From positions 1-64,000 of the forward strand of contig JAIXHQ010000011.1 of assembly GCA_030145715.1 (NCBI GenBank): DNA of 64,000 bases, given 5' to 3'. This document shows, piece by piece, positions 39,603 through 50,404 of this stretch; position 1 is the first letter of the stretch, and each line of letters begins with the position of its first letter. The notes under the pieces were generated by a model. It was not told the origin of the DNA. It ran no database searches and saw nothing but the letters and a program-made list of their open reading frames with translations. A program made the position numbers and the translations under genes. This stretch comes from Sphingopyxis sp. GTDB taxonomy: Bacteria; Pseudomonadota; Alphaproteobacteria; Sphingomonadales; Sphingomonadaceae.

Positions 39603-41015
39603 ATGGTTCAGCGCGTGAAAGGCGGCCTGCTGGTCGCGGTGTCGCTGGCGCTCGCGGGTTGTGCGGCGTCGGGGAGTTCGGCCAAGTCGGCGGGCGATGC
39701 GCCCGCCGCTACCGCCGCAAAGCCCGTCAAGTTCAACAAGGATCCCTATCCGTCGACCTATCGCGCCTATGCCGGGCGCGCGACGGCGCTGCGCGGGGTC
39801 ACCGTCTTTGACGGCGAGGGCAATCGTTTCGACAATGGCGTGGTGCTGTTCGCTGACGGCAAAGTACAGGCCGTGGGCGGTGCCGATACGGCGATCCCGG
39901 CGGATTTCGACGTCATCGACGGGGCGGGCAAGTTCGTCACGCCCGGCGTCGTCGACATCCACAGCCACCTTGGCGATTATCCTTCGCCCAGCGTCGACGC
40001 GCATGACGACGGGAATGAGGCGACAAGCCCCACGACACCCGAAGTCTGGTCGGAACATAGCGTCTGGCCGCAGGACCCGGGTTTCAGCCGCGCGCTGGCG
40101 AATGGCGGCGTCACATCGCTTCAGGTTCTGCCGGGCAGCGCAAACCTGATGGGCGGGCGCTCGGTCACGCTCAAAAATGTTCCGGCGCGGACGGTGCAGG
40201 GCATGAAATTTCCCGGCGCGCCTTACGGCCTGAAAATGGCGTGCGGAGAGAATCCGAAGCGCGTTTACGGCAGCAAGGGCCGCGCGCCGTCGACCCGCAT
40301 GGGCAATTTTGCGGTGAACCGCGCGACGTGGCAAAGGGCGGCGGCATACAAGAAGAAAATGGACGAGGGGAAAGCCGTCGACCGCGACTTGGCGATGGAA
40401 ACGCTCGCGGGGGTGTTGTCGGGCGAGATCCTCGTCAACAACCATTGCTATCGCGCGGACGAAATGGCGCTCGTCATCGATATGTCCAAGGAGTTCGGCT
40501 ATAAGGTATCGACCTTTCACCATGCCGTTGAAAGCTACAAGATCGCCGACATCCTGGCGAAGGAAGGCATTTGTTCGGCGATGTGGGCCGACTGGTGGGG
40601 CTTCAAGATGGAATCCTATGACTCGGTGAACGAGAATATCCCACTGGTGTACAAGGCCGGCGCCTGCACGATCGTCCATTCGGACGACGCGAACCAGATT
40701 CAGCGGCTCAACCAGGAAACAGCCAAAGCGTTGAAGGCGGGCCGGCGCATGGGGATGCAGATCAGCGACGAACAGGCATGGACATGGCTGTCGTACAATC
40801 CCGCAAAGGCGCTGGGCATCGGCGACCGCACGGGTAGCCTGAAACCGGGCAAGATGGCCGATGTCGTGCTGTGGAACGGCAATCCGTTCAGCGCCTATAC
40901 GCGGCCCGAGAAAGTCTGGATCGACGGCGCCCTGATGTTCGATGCGATGGACCCCAAGCGGCGCCCGGTAAGCGATTTCGAATTGGGCCAGCCGGGCGAG
41001 GGGGATGTGAAATGA
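39603..41015 (+). CDS. amidohydrolase-family lipoprotein, probable peptidase
   Basis: A 470-residue amidohydrolase with a lipoprotein-type signal (LALAGC, Cys near residue 20). Metal-binding motifs are present: HSH in VDIHSHLGDY, His in LVNNHCYRADEM, His in STFHHAVESYKIA and Asp in IVHSDDANQ. This branch (COG1228) contains exported dipeptidases and related hydrolases. AAGGGGG precedes the ATG at 39603, inside the tail of the POT gene. It probably splits peptides for the neighbouring transporter. The following gene is a degenerate homologue. Confidence 0.9.
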   Translation: MVQRVKGGLLVAVSLALAGCAASGSSAKSAGDAPAATAAKPVKFNKDPYPSTYRAYAGRATALRGVTVFDGEGNRFDNGVVLFADGKVQAVGGADTAIPADFDVIDGAGKFVTPGVVDIHSHLGDYPSPSVDAHDDGNEATSPTTPEVWSEHSVWPQDPGFSRALANGGVTSLQVLPGSANLMGGRSVTLKNVPARTVQGMKFPGAPYGLKMACGENPKRVYGSKGRAPSTRMGNFAVNRATWQRAAAYKKKMDEGKAVDRDLAMETLAGVLSGEILVNNHCYRADEMALVIDMSKEFGYKVSTFHHAVESYKIADILAKEGICSAMWADWWGFKMESYDSVNENIPLVYKAGACTIVHSDDANQIQRLNQETAKALKAGRRMGMQISDEQAWTWLSYNPAKALGIGDRTGSLKPGKMADVVLWNGNPFSAYTRPEKVWIDGALMFDAMDPKRRPVSDFELGQPGEGDVK

Positions 41016-42313
41016 TGCGCGCGCTTCTTTTGTCCGCCGCGGCGCTGATCGCCGTTCCAGCCGCGGCGCAGGACATCGTCATCACCAACGCAAAGCTCGT
41101 CATCGGTGACGGCAGCGCCCCGATCGACGGCGGCACCGTCGTCGTCCGTGGCGGCAAGGTCGTCGCGGCGGGCGCGGGCGTCGCCGTGCCGCAGGGTGTC
41201 GAACGCGTCGATGCGCAGGGCCGCTATGTCACCCCCGGCATCGTTGCGGCGTTCAGCCGCGTCGGGCTGGTCGAGGTCGATGCCGTCAGCGGCACCAACG
41301 ACCGTTCGGCGCCGCGTACGCGCTTTTCGGCGGGGCTTGATATAGCGCCCGCGCTCAACCCGATGGGATCGCCGGTCGCGGTGAACAGGGCGTCGGGCGT
41401 GACGCGCGCAATCGTTGCCCCGGGCAGCAGCAGCAATTTGTTCGCGGGGCAGGGTGCCGTCGTCGATCTGGCCGACGACATGGATATGGTGACCCGTCCG
41501 CGCGCGCTACAATATGTCGCGTTCGGCGAGGACGGATCGGCAAAGGCGGGGGGCAGCCGTGCCGCCACCTTCCTGTTGTTTCGCGAACAGTTGCTTGCCG
41601 CGCGCAGCTATGCCCGCAATCCCGCGGCGCTGGCCGAATGGGGCAATGACGCGATGATCCAGCGCGCCGATGCCGATGCGCTGGTGCGCGTGATCGACGG
41701 GACGACGCCGCTGTTCGTCCGCGTCGATCGCGCCGCCGACATCGTCAACGTGCTGAAGCTGAAAGACGAATTTCCGGCGCTGAAGCTGGTGCTTGTCGGC
41801 GTGACCGAGGGCTGGTTGGCGGCACGCGAGATCGCCGCCGCAAAGGTTCCTGTGGTCGTTTCTCCGCTCACCGACTTGCCGTCCAGCTTTGAACAGCTTG
41901 GTGCGACGCAGTCGAACGCCGGCCGCCTCAAAGCCGCCGGTATTGACGTGTCGGTCGGCGTGTTCGATGACGATGACGCGCACAAAATGGGGTATGTGAC
42001 GCAATATGCGGGCAATCTCGTCGGTCTCACCAGGGTTCCGGGGGCCAGCGGGATGACGTGGGATCAGGCCTTTGCGTCTATCAGCAGCGTCCCCGCGCAC
42101 ACGGTCGGCATGGACGCCAGCATAGGGTCGCTGCGGCCCGGACGCGCGGGTGACGTGGTGATCTGGGACAATGACCCGCTGGAACTGGGCAGCCGTCCGA
42201 CGGCGGTATGGATCGACGGCAAGGCGCAATCGCTGACCACGCGGCAGGACCGCCTGCGCGATCGTTATGCGACGCCGCAGGAAGGCGCACTGCCCAAGGC
42301 GTACGACCGCTAA
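41012..42313 (+). CDS. degenerate amidohydrolase-like exported protein
   Basis: A 433-residue protein with a signal peptide (MMRALLLSAAALIAVPAAAQ) and an amidohydrolase fold (ITNAKLVIGDG at the start, SIGSLRPGRAGDVVIWDNDPL at the end). The usual HxH after PGI is replaced (PGIVAAFSRVG). The positions of the later histidines read LFVRVDRAAD and LVLVGVTEGW. Only an acidic cluster (VFDDDDAHKM) marks the last ligand site. Catalysis by the normal metal mechanism is therefore unlikely. It overlaps the active homologue by 4 bases, suggesting a partner or complex role. A start at 41015 is also possible. Confidence 0.88.
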   Translation: MMRALLLSAAALIAVPAAAQDIVITNAKLVIGDGSAPIDGGTVVVRGGKVVAAGAGVAVPQGVERVDAQGRYVTPGIVAAFSRVGLVEVDAVSGTNDRSAPRTRFSAGLDIAPALNPMGSPVAVNRASGVTRAIVAPGSSSNLFAGQGAVVDLADDMDMVTRPRALQYVAFGEDGSAKAGGSRAATFLLFREQLLAARSYARNPAALAEWGNDAMIQRADADALVRVIDGTTPLFVRVDRAADIVNVLKLKDEFPALKLVLVGVTEGWLAAREIAAAKVPVVVSPLTDLPSSFEQLGATQSNAGRLKAAGIDVSVGVFDDDDAHKMGYVTQYAGNLVGLTRVPGASGMTWDQAFASISSVPAHTVGMDASIGSLRPGRAGDVVIWDNDPLELGSRPTAVWIDGKAQSLTTRQDRLRDRYATPQEGALPKAYDR

Positions 42314-42316
42314 GGC

Positions 42317-42359
42317 TGGGCGGGTCGGCCGGAGTTAGGAAATCCGGCCGACCCGCCCA
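42317..42359 (+). terminator. strong hairpin after the peptide operon
   Basis: A perfect 17-bp inverted repeat: left arm TGGGCGGGTCGGCCGGA, loop GTTAGGAAA, right arm TCCGGCCGACCCGCCCA. It starts four bases after the stop codon of the operon's last gene and precedes a convergent gene, so it likely stops transcription from both sides. There is no T run. Confidence 0.65.
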
Positions 42360-42453
42360 CCATGTTTGCGATGTTATCTTCTCGCGATGTACGTGCCTGG
42401 GGCGCGGGTCATGGGGCGCGCACATCTGGCGGCGCGCAGGATGAAGCCGCCGC

Positions 42454-43710
42454 CTACGCCGTCATTACCGGCTGTTCCGCCTCGCCCTCTTCCACCCCGT
42501 CGGCGGCATATTTGGTCGCGGCGACATCGGCGACGACATTGCCCAGCGTGCGAAAAATGTCGGGAAATGTCTCGACCGCGACCAGAAGCCCGAGCGGAGC
42601 GACCGGGACGCTCATCGACACCGCGATGGGTGCGATCGACGTCACGAAACTGATCGATCCGGGCAGGCTGACCGAACTGAGCGCCGCGGCCATTGCCACA
42701 AGCAGGCCGACGGCCATTTCCCAGGGCGTCAGTTCGACGCCGAACAGCCAGGCGACATAGACGACGACCGCCAGGTTCATCGCGGGGCTGGTGAAACGGA
42801 ACAGCGCGACGGCGAGGGGCAGCACGATGTCGGCCTTTTTCGGATCGACGCCCAGTTGTTCCGACGATTTCAGCATCGCGGGCAGGCTGGCGAGCGAGCT
42901 TTGCGTGCTGATCGCGACCGCGAGCGTCGGCGCCATCGCAGGAATGAAGCGCCGCAGCGGTATCCCGGCGACGAGCCATGCGAGCAGCAGCGCCAGGAGG
43001 ATCGCACTCGTCCCGATGGCCGACAGGATCAGGACATAATGGATCAATCCACCAAAGGCGGCGACCCCCGCCTTGACCGCGAGCGCATAGCCCAAGGCGA
43101 AAACGCCGATCGGCGCGAGCGCGAGTATCCAGCCAATCACGATCAGCATCGCATCGCCGAGGGCCTTGAACAGGCCGGACAGCGTCGCCCGCTGCGGTGG
43201 TTCGAGCCGCGTGATCGCGAAGGCAAAGATCGTGGTGAAGACGATCAGCGGCAGGACCGCCGTATCGGCGGCGGCGGCAATCGGATTGGTCGGGATCAGC
43301 GAGAGCAGGAAATCGGCAAAGGTGGGCGAGGGGCCGGTCTGGGCCGTGCCGCCAAGGCCGTGGCGGAGCGCCGCCGCCGCGCCGGGCGACAGCGGAAAGA
43401 TGCGGAGCAACAGCGGGGCGAGGAGCAAAGTCATCAGCCCCGACAGGAAAATTGCGCCAAGAAAGGTCATCACCGAACGAAAGGCGAGCTTGCCCGCGCG
43501 CGCGGCGTCGGCGGTGGCGGTGATGCCGGTGATGAGCAGCGCGACGACCAGCGGGACGATCGTCATCTTTAGCGCGTTGAGCCAGAGCAGCCCGATCGGT
43601 TCGATCCACGGCAGCGAGGCAGTCCCGGCGTCGGGCGACGCCACTTCGACGCCGATGCCAAGCAACATGCCGGCAACCAGCGCCGAAAGGATGAACCAGG
43701 CGGATTTCAA
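42454..43710 (-). CDS. dicarboxylate/amino acid:cation symporter (DAACS family)
   Basis: A 418-residue GltP/DctA-type carrier. Eight membrane helices and two hairpin loops are suggested by motifs such as LNALKMTIVPLVVALLITGI, the serine-rich STQSSLASLPAML, and FRFTSPAMNLAVVVYVAWLFG. It imports glutamate, aspartate or C4-dicarboxylates with Na+ or H+. The best start is the TTG at 43710 (MKSAWFILSALVAGM), because GGGGAG sits eight bases upstream; no ATG lies near. A longer open frame upstream does not look like protein. It is convergent with the peptide operon. Confidence 0.93.
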   Translation of the reverse strand: MKSAWFILSALVAGMLLGIGVEVASPDAGTASLPWIEPIGLLWLNALKMTIVPLVVALLITGITATADAARAGKLAFRSVMTFLGAIFLSGLMTLLLAPLLLRIFPLSPGAAAALRHGLGGTAQTGPSPTFADFLLSLIPTNPIAAAADTAVLPLIVFTTIFAFAITRLEPPQRATLSGLFKALGDAMLIVIGWILALAPIGVFALGYALAVKAGVAAFGGLIHYVLILSAIGTSAILLALLLAWLVAGIPLRRFIPAMAPTLAVAISTQSSLASLPAMLKSSEQLGVDPKKADIVLPLAVALFRFTSPAMNLAVVVYVAWLFGVELTPWEMAVGLLVAMAAALSSVSLPGSISFVTSIAPIAVSMSVPVAPLGLLVAVETFPDIFRTLGNVVADVAATKYAADGVEEGEAEQPVMTA

Positions 43711-43885
43711 AGCGGATTCTCCCCGGTGTTTCTTCTGGCCTGCTTGCCAAGCAAAATTGGGTGACATAGAGCATCTTCCGGGCGAACCGGGAACCGGTTT
43801 TCGGGCCGATCGATGCTCCGCGGGGGCCATCCCGTGGTAAAGGGGCAGGCTTTGTCGGCCCATCGGCTTTAGTAGCAGAGGTGTA

Positions 43886-45220
43886 ATGCGCAAGTTTTTC
43901 GGAACCGACGGGATTCGCGGCCTGACCAACCAGGTTCCGATGACGGCGGAGGTCGCGATGCGCGTCGGCATGGCGGCGGGCGCGCATTTCCTGCGCGGCG
44001 ACCATAAACATCGCGTCGTGATCGGCAAGGACACGCGATTGTCGGGCTATATGCTCGAAAATGCGCTGGTCGCGGGATTTACCAGCGTCGGCATGGACGT
44101 GGTGCAGGTCGGCCCGATGCCGACGCCCGCGATCGCGATGCTCACCCGTTCGATGCGCGCCGACCTAGGCGTCATGCTGTCGGCCAGTCACAATCCCTAT
44201 CACGACAATGGCATCAAATTATTCGGCCCCGACGGATATAAGCTGTCGGACGAGGATGAAGCGCAGATCGAACATCTGCTGACGGTGGAGCCGCAACTGG
44301 CCGATGCCGCCTTTATCGGCCGCGCCAAGCGTATCGATGACGCGCGCGGACGCTATATCCATGCGGTCAAGCAGAGCCTGCCGCAATCGGTCCGCCTCGA
44401 CGGGCTGCGTATCGCACTCGATTGCGCCAATGGCGCCGCCTATAACAGCGCGCCGACGGTTTTCTGGGAATTGGGCGCGGACGTCATCGCGATCGGCGTT
44501 TCGCCGAACGGTGTTAACATTAACGACAAATGCGGATCGACCGCGCCCGCGCTGTTGCAGGAAACCGTGGTTGCGAGCGGCGCCGACATCGGCATCGCGC
44601 TCGATGGCGATGCCGACCGGCTGATCGTCGTCGACGAAAAGGGCGCGATCGTCGATGGTGATCAGATCATGGGCCTGATCGGCGCGAGCTGGGCGCGGCA
44701 GGGTCGGCTGAAAGGTGGCGGCGTCGTCGCGACCGTGATGTCGAACCTGGGCCTCGAACGCTTTTTGGAGGGCGAAGGGCTGCGGCTGGAGCGGACCAAG
44801 GTTGGCGATCGCTATGTCCTCGAACGGATGAAAGAGGGCGGTTTCAACGTCGGCGGCGAACAGTCGGGGCATATGATCCTGTCGGACCATGCGACGACGG
44901 GCGACGGCACGCTGGCGGCATTGCAGGTGCTGGCCGAACTCGTCGCATCCGGCAAACCGGCGAGCGAGTTGCTGCACCAGTTCGATCCAGTCCCACAGAT
45001 GTTGAAGAATGTTCGTTTTTCGGGCGGCAAGCCGCTCGATGACAAGCAGGTGCAGGCCGCGATCGCAGAGGGCGAGGCGGCGTTGAACGGACGCGGCCGA
45101 CTGGTCATCCGTCCGTCGGGCACCGAACCGCTGATCCGCGTGATGGCGGAGGGCGACGACGCCGCCGAGGTCGAACGTGTCGTGGACATGATCTGCGACG
45201 CGGTGCGTTCTGCCGCGTAA
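43886..45220 (+). CDS. glmM: phosphoglucosamine mutase
   Basis: GlmM (444 residues, normal length) converts glucosamine-6-phosphate to glucosamine-1-phosphate for UDP-GlcNAc, needed for peptidoglycan and LPS. The N-terminus [12 protein letters not shown] is diagnostic. The catalytic phosphoserine is Ser101 in [13 protein letters not shown]. The metal loop is LDGDADR, the sugar-binding loop GGEQSGH and the phosphate-binding loop [12 protein letters not shown]. It lies apart from folP, which is next to ccrM here. A small DUF1272 gene and thiD follow on the same strand. Confidence 0.98.
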   Translation: MRKFFGTDGIRGLTNQVPMTAEVAMRVGMAAGAHFLRGDHKHRVVIGKDTRLSGYMLENALVAGFTSVGMDVVQVGPMPTPAIAMLTRSMRADLGVMLSASHNPYHDNGIKLFGPDGYKLSDEDEAQIEHLLTVEPQLADAAFIGRAKRIDDARGRYIHAVKQSLPQSVRLDGLRIALDCANGAAYNSAPTVFWELGADVIAIGVSPNGVNINDKCGSTAPALLQETVVASGADIGIALDGDADRLIVVDEKGAIVDGDQIMGLIGASWARQGRLKGGGVVATVMSNLGLERFLEGEGLRLERTKVGDRYVLERMKEGGFNVGGEQSGHMILSDHATTGDGTLAALQVLAELVASGKPASELLHQFDPVPQMLKNVRFSGGKPLDDKQVQAAIAEGEAALNGRGRLVIRPSGTEPLIRVMAEGDDAAEVERVVDMICDAVRSAA

Positions 45221-45253
45221 TTATCCAGTTTTTTGAACCGAAAGAGATTTATC

Positions 45254-45478
45254 ATGCTTGAAATGCGACCCGATTGCGAAAAATGCGGCCGTGACCTGCC
45301 CGCCGACCTTCACGGCGCCTTTATCTGTTCGTTCGAATGCACATTCTGCGCGAACTGCGCCGACAAGCTGGACGAGCGATGCCCCAATTGCGGCGGGGAC
45401 CTGCTCGACCGGCCGCTGCGCGAAGGAGCGGCGCTCGCGAAATTTCCCGCCTCGACGGAGCGGAAGCACAAGGGGTGA
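45254..45478 (+). CDS. DUF1272 zinc-ribbon-like protein
   Basis: A 74-residue cysteine-rich protein matching DUF1272: MLEMRPDCEKCGRDLP, then ICSFECTFCANCAD and CPNCGGDLLDRPLR. Four CxxC pairs probably bind zinc. Its function is unknown. The ATG at 45254 follows AAGAG. The stop overlaps the GTG start of the ThiD-VOC gene by four bases (GTGA), so the two are translationally coupled. Confidence 0.9.
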   Translation: MLEMRPDCEKCGRDLPADLHGAFICSFECTFCANCADKLDERCPNCGGDLLDRPLREGAALAKFPASTERKHKG

Positions 45479-46617
45479 CGGCGCGCGTCCTGATTGTCGC
45501 GGGATCGGACAGCGGCGGCGGCGCGGGTATTCAGGCCGACATCAAGGCCGTGACGATGCTTGGCGGCCATGCGATGACGGCGGTTACGGCCATCACCGCC
45601 CAGAACACGCTGGGGGTGCAGGGCGTCCACGCAATCCCGACCGCAATGGTGCTCGAACAGATTGACAGCGTCGTATCCGACATCGGTGTTGACGCTGTTA
45701 AGATTGGCATGATCGGCAGCGCCGAAACCGCGACGGCGGTGGCGGAACGGCTGGCCAGGCCCGATCTGGCGCAGGCGTCGCTGGTGTTCGACCCGGTGAT
45801 GATCGCGTCCAGCGGATCGGTGCTGGCCGACGCCGCGACGATCGGTGCGTTCCGGGCGCTGCTGGGCCGGGCGATGGTGGCGACGCCGAACCTGCCCGAA
45901 CTCGATGCGCTGGGCGGTGAAGATACGGTCCTGGCGCACGGCTGTTCGTTGCTGGTCAAGGGCGGCCATGCCGAAGGCGACACGGTGATCGACCGCTTGC
46001 TGGAACCGGGCGAGGGTGAGGTCGCGCGCTGGGAAGCACCCCGGATCGACACAAAACATGGGCACGGCACGGGCTGTACGCTGGCCAGCGCCATCGCGAC
46101 CGGGCTGGCGCAGGGTATGCCGCTGGAACCCGCGATCGCGCGCGCGCGCGATTTTGTTCGGCTTTCGCTGCTCGACGCGCCGGGACTGGGGGCGGGCCAT
46201 GGACCGATGGGACAGCAGTTCGTGCGTAATGACGGCCTGTTCACGGGCCCGGCGCTCAACCAGATCAGTCTGCCCGCGCGGGATTATGCCGTGTCGGTCG
46301 CATTCTACAGGCAGATGGGCCTGAAGCAGATCGTCGATAGCCCGGACAATGGCTATGCACGGTTTGAAGCAGCGAACGGGGTGACGCTGTCAGTGCATGT
46401 CGGTGACATGGGCGCGGGCGGGTCGACGACCTATCTGGAAAGCGGCGCGCTCGACGCCTGGGTGGCCTATCTGGCGCGGCGCGGCGTCCGGTTCGAGCAG
46501 ATGCCACGGGATGAGGAATGGGGCTGGCGCGAGGCGCGGCTGGCCGATCCCGCCGGCAATCGGCTGTGCCTGTTTCAGGCGGCCGAATATCGACGCTATC
46601 CGCCGTGGCGCATCTGA
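45475..46617 (+). CDS. thiD: hydroxymethylpyrimidine(-phosphate) kinase fused to a VOC domain
   Basis: A 380-residue fusion. Residues 1-254 are ThiD, which phosphorylates HMP and HMP-P in thiamine synthesis: [20 protein letters not shown] at the start, [24 protein letters not shown] and the anion hole [16 protein letters not shown]. Residues 255-380 form a glyoxalase/bleomycin-resistance (VOC) module: [28 protein letters not shown] and [13 protein letters not shown]. Some usual metal ligands of VOC enzymes seem replaced. The frame is continuous, with no stop at the junction. The GTG start at 45475 overlaps the DUF1272 stop; the end overlaps rnhB. Confidence 0.92.
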   Translation: MTARVLIVAGSDSGGGAGIQADIKAVTMLGGHAMTAVTAITAQNTLGVQGVHAIPTAMVLEQIDSVVSDIGVDAVKIGMIGSAETATAVAERLARPDLAQASLVFDPVMIASSGSVLADAATIGAFRALLGRAMVATPNLPELDALGGEDTVLAHGCSLLVKGGHAEGDTVIDRLLEPGEGEVARWEAPRIDTKHGHGTGCTLASAIATGLAQGMPLEPAIARARDFVRLSLLDAPGLGAGHGPMGQQFVRNDGLFTGPALNQISLPARDYAVSVAFYRQMGLKQIVDSPDNGYARFEAANGVTLSVHVGDMGAGGSTTYLESGALDAWVAYLARRGVRFEQMPRDEEWGWREARLADPAGNRLCLFQAAEYRRYPPWRI

Positions 46618-47168
46618 TCGTCGGGGTCGATGAGGCCGGGCGCGGGCCGCTTGCGGGGCCAGTCGTCGCGGCGGCGGTGCTGCTGTGCGACGGCGGGATC
46701 GTCGGGCTGGACGACAGCAAGAAACTGACGGCGAAGCGCCGCAGTGTGCTGGAAGCCGAGATCAAGGCACGGTGCCGCTGGGGCATCGGAGAGGCGAGCG
46801 TTGCCGAAATTGACAGTGTAAACATATTGCGGGCAACGTTTCTGGCGATGACCCGCGCGGTCGAGGCGTTGGGGTTTGAGCCGACCGAAGTGCTGGTCGA
46901 CGGCAACCGGCTGCCGCGCTGGCGCTACACCGCGCGCGCCATCGTGGGCGGCGACGCGCTGCATCCGTGCATATCGGCCGCGAGCATCCTGGCGAAGGAG
47001 CATCGCGACCGGTTCATGGTTGCGGCGGCGCGCGATTTTCCTGGCTTCGGCTGGGACAGCAATATGGGCTATGGCACGGCGCAGCATCTTGCGGCGTTGC
47101 GCCGCCATGGCCCGACGCCGCACCACCGGACCAGTTTCGCGCCGGTCGCGCAGATGCGGCTGGTCTGA
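46605..47168 (+). CDS. rnhB: ribonuclease HII
   Basis: RNase HII (187 residues) cuts RNA in RNA-DNA hybrids and removes misincorporated ribonucleotides. The catalytic motif is [19 protein letters not shown] at residues 7-25, with further acidic residues in DDSKKL and [28 protein letters not shown] and HHRTSFAPV are family signatures. I chose the GTG at 46605, just before the DEAGRG motif; it overlaps the ThiD-VOC gene by 13 bases. There is no clear ribosome binding site, so coupling to the upstream gene is likely. Confidence 0.95.
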   Translation: MAHLIVGVDEAGRGPLAGPVVAAAVLLCDGGIVGLDDSKKLTAKRRSVLEAEIKARCRWGIGEASVAEIDSVNILRATFLAMTRAVEALGFEPTEVLVDGNRLPRWRYTARAIVGGDALHPCISAASILAKEHRDRFMVAAARDFPGFGWDSNMGYGTAQHLAALRRHGPTPHHRTSFAPVAQMRLV

Positions 47169-48536
<1,368 letters not shown>

Positions 48537-48537
<1 letters not shown>

Positions 48538-49667
48538 TGTTTCAGCCGCTGACCAAGCCCGACCTTGGCGCCGCGTCGGCGGCAGCGCGCCTTTATTGCC
48601 GCCCGACCTGTTTCGTCGATCGTCCGCACGAACTGGATGACGACTGCCTGCGCATCGCCGACACGATGCTGTGGTTCGCCGCGTGGCATATCAGCCTGCG
48701 CGATGGTGGCACGATCAGATCGGCGATCGTGCCGGTTTCCGAATGGGACGGCTGGATCGCGGCAATGGCTGAGCCGCTCGCACGATCCGCCGCCGAGCAG
48801 CGGGCAGGGGTTTCGCGGCCGCGCGCTGCGCTCCAGCTTGGTGAGCGGACGATCCGGCTGAACGAGCCGCAATTGCTGGGCATATTAAACGTGACGCCCG
48901 ACAGTTTTTCCGACGGTGGCAAGCATGTCGATACCGCCGCCGCCGTGGACGCCGGGTTTGCAATGGGTGCGGCGGGTGCGGCGATTATCGATGTCGGCGG
49001 TGAATCAACGCGCCCCGGCGCGCCGCTGATCTGGGAAGGCGATGAGATTCAGCGCGTCGAAGGCGTCGTCGCCGCATTGGCGCGGGGCGGGGTCGCCGTG
49101 TCGATCGACACGCGCAAGGCGGCGGTGATGGAGGCCGCGCTCGCGGCGGGCGCGGGCATCGTCAACGATGTTTCGGCGCTGCGCTACGACGATCGCGCGA
49201 TGGAGGTCGTCGCCGGCGCGGGCTGTTCCGTCGTGGTGATGCATGCGCCGTCGGCAAAGAGCGATCCGCACGAAGGCGGCGAATATGCCCATGTCCTGTT
49301 CGACGTCTATGACATGCTGAGCGACCGTATCGCCGCCTGTGTCGCGGCGGGTATCGACCCGGCGAAGATCATCGTCGATCCGGGCCTGGGGTTTGGCAAG
49401 GGCGTCGCCGACAATCTGGCGCTTATCAACGGGATCGCGCTGTTCCACACATTGGGCTGCCCCATCCTGTTCGGCGCCAGCCGCAAGCGGATGATCGGCG
49501 CGCTCGACAATGAAGCGGCGGCCGACCAGCGGCTTGGCGGATCGGTGGCACTCCATTATCAGGCAGCGGCGCACGGCGCGCAGTTGCTGCGGGTCCATGA
49601 CATCGCCGAAAACCGCCAGGCGCTGCGCATATGGCGCGGACTGCGCGATGCGGCGCTTACCGGCTGA
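48537..49667 (+). CDS. folP: dihydropteroate synthase with N-terminal extension
   Basis: DHPS condenses pterin pyrophosphate with p-aminobenzoate in folate synthesis and is the sulfonamide target. The core starts near residue 113: GILNVTPDSFSDGGKH (about 115-130), IDVGGESTRPGAP, SIDTRKAAV, NDVSALRYDD, IIVDPGLGFGKG and FGASRKRMIG. About 110 extra residues precede it, with conserved-looking cysteines (LYCRPTCFVDRP) and no known domain. The ATG overlaps the ccrM stop codon, so the extension is translated from this start unless an internal one is used. Confidence 0.95.
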
Positions 49668-50385
49668 TTAAAGGCTATAGCCGCCGTCGGCGGTCAGCAC
49701 GGTGCCGGTGATCGTTGCGGCATCGTCCGACAACAGAAACGCAATCTGGCGCGCGGTTTCCTCGGCGGTCGCCCAGCGGCCAAGCGGGGTGGCCATCTGT
49801 GCCATCGCCGTGATCGCGGCGGCGCGGCTGCCCAGATCGGAAACCATCTGGCCGAAAAAAATCCGTCGCGTCCCATATCGGCGTGTCGACCCCGCCCGGC
49901 GCAATCGCGTTGACGCGGATGCCGTGCGGCGCGCCTTCCTTGGCGGCAACGCGGGCGAGGTGGATCGCGCCGGCTTTTGACGCTGCGTAGGCGGCGGTCC
50001 CGGCTTCGGCTTTAAGCCCGGCGATCGACGCGGTGACGACGATCGCGCCGCCGCGGCCATGACCGATCATCGCGCGCATTGCCGCCTGCACGCTGAGCAT
50101 CGCGCCGTCGAGATTGACCGACAGGGTGCGGCGCCAGTCGGCAAAGTCGAGATCGACAAGAGGCGCGGCGGTCGCGATCCCCGCGTTGATGACGGCCACG
50201 TCGATGTCGGCCAGATCGCTGGCCACTTCCTGCCACAGTGCGGGATCGGCCACGTCCTGACCCTGCCACAGGTCAACGCCGATGATCCGTGCGCCCTCGC
50301 TGGAAAGCAGCGCCGCGGTCGCCGCGCCGATGCCCGAGGCATGGCCGGTGATGAGGGCTGTTTTGTCAGGAAAGCGGTTGGTCAT
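49668..50385 (-). pseudogene. SDR-family oxidoreductase, frameshifted in a homopolymer
   Basis: The first part (start ATG at 50385, MTNRFPDKTALITGHASGIG) is a short-chain dehydrogenase with cofactor motif TGHASGIG, VINAGIA, and the active site at SIAGLKAE...YAASKAG. After IWDATDFF the frame breaks at a run of seven T (plus-strand 49855-49861). One base less would continue as FFGQMVSDLGSRAAAITAM and end with the normal SDR C-terminus (GRWATAEETARQIAFLLSDD, TADGGYSL). Either the gene is inactive or the assembly has one extra base. It ends next to folP on the opposite strand; a substrate cannot be assigned. Confidence 0.8.
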
Positions 50386-50404
50386 GACCGCGCGGATACG
50401 GATG

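Noticed and set aside
42374-44011. Long minus-strand frame overlapping the DAACS symporter in another frame
   Set aside because: The symporter frame has clear family motifs; this frame is arginine-rich and lacks any.
45380-45475. TPP riboswitch before thiD
   Set aside because: The thiD start overlaps the preceding coding region, leaving no leader for a THI element.
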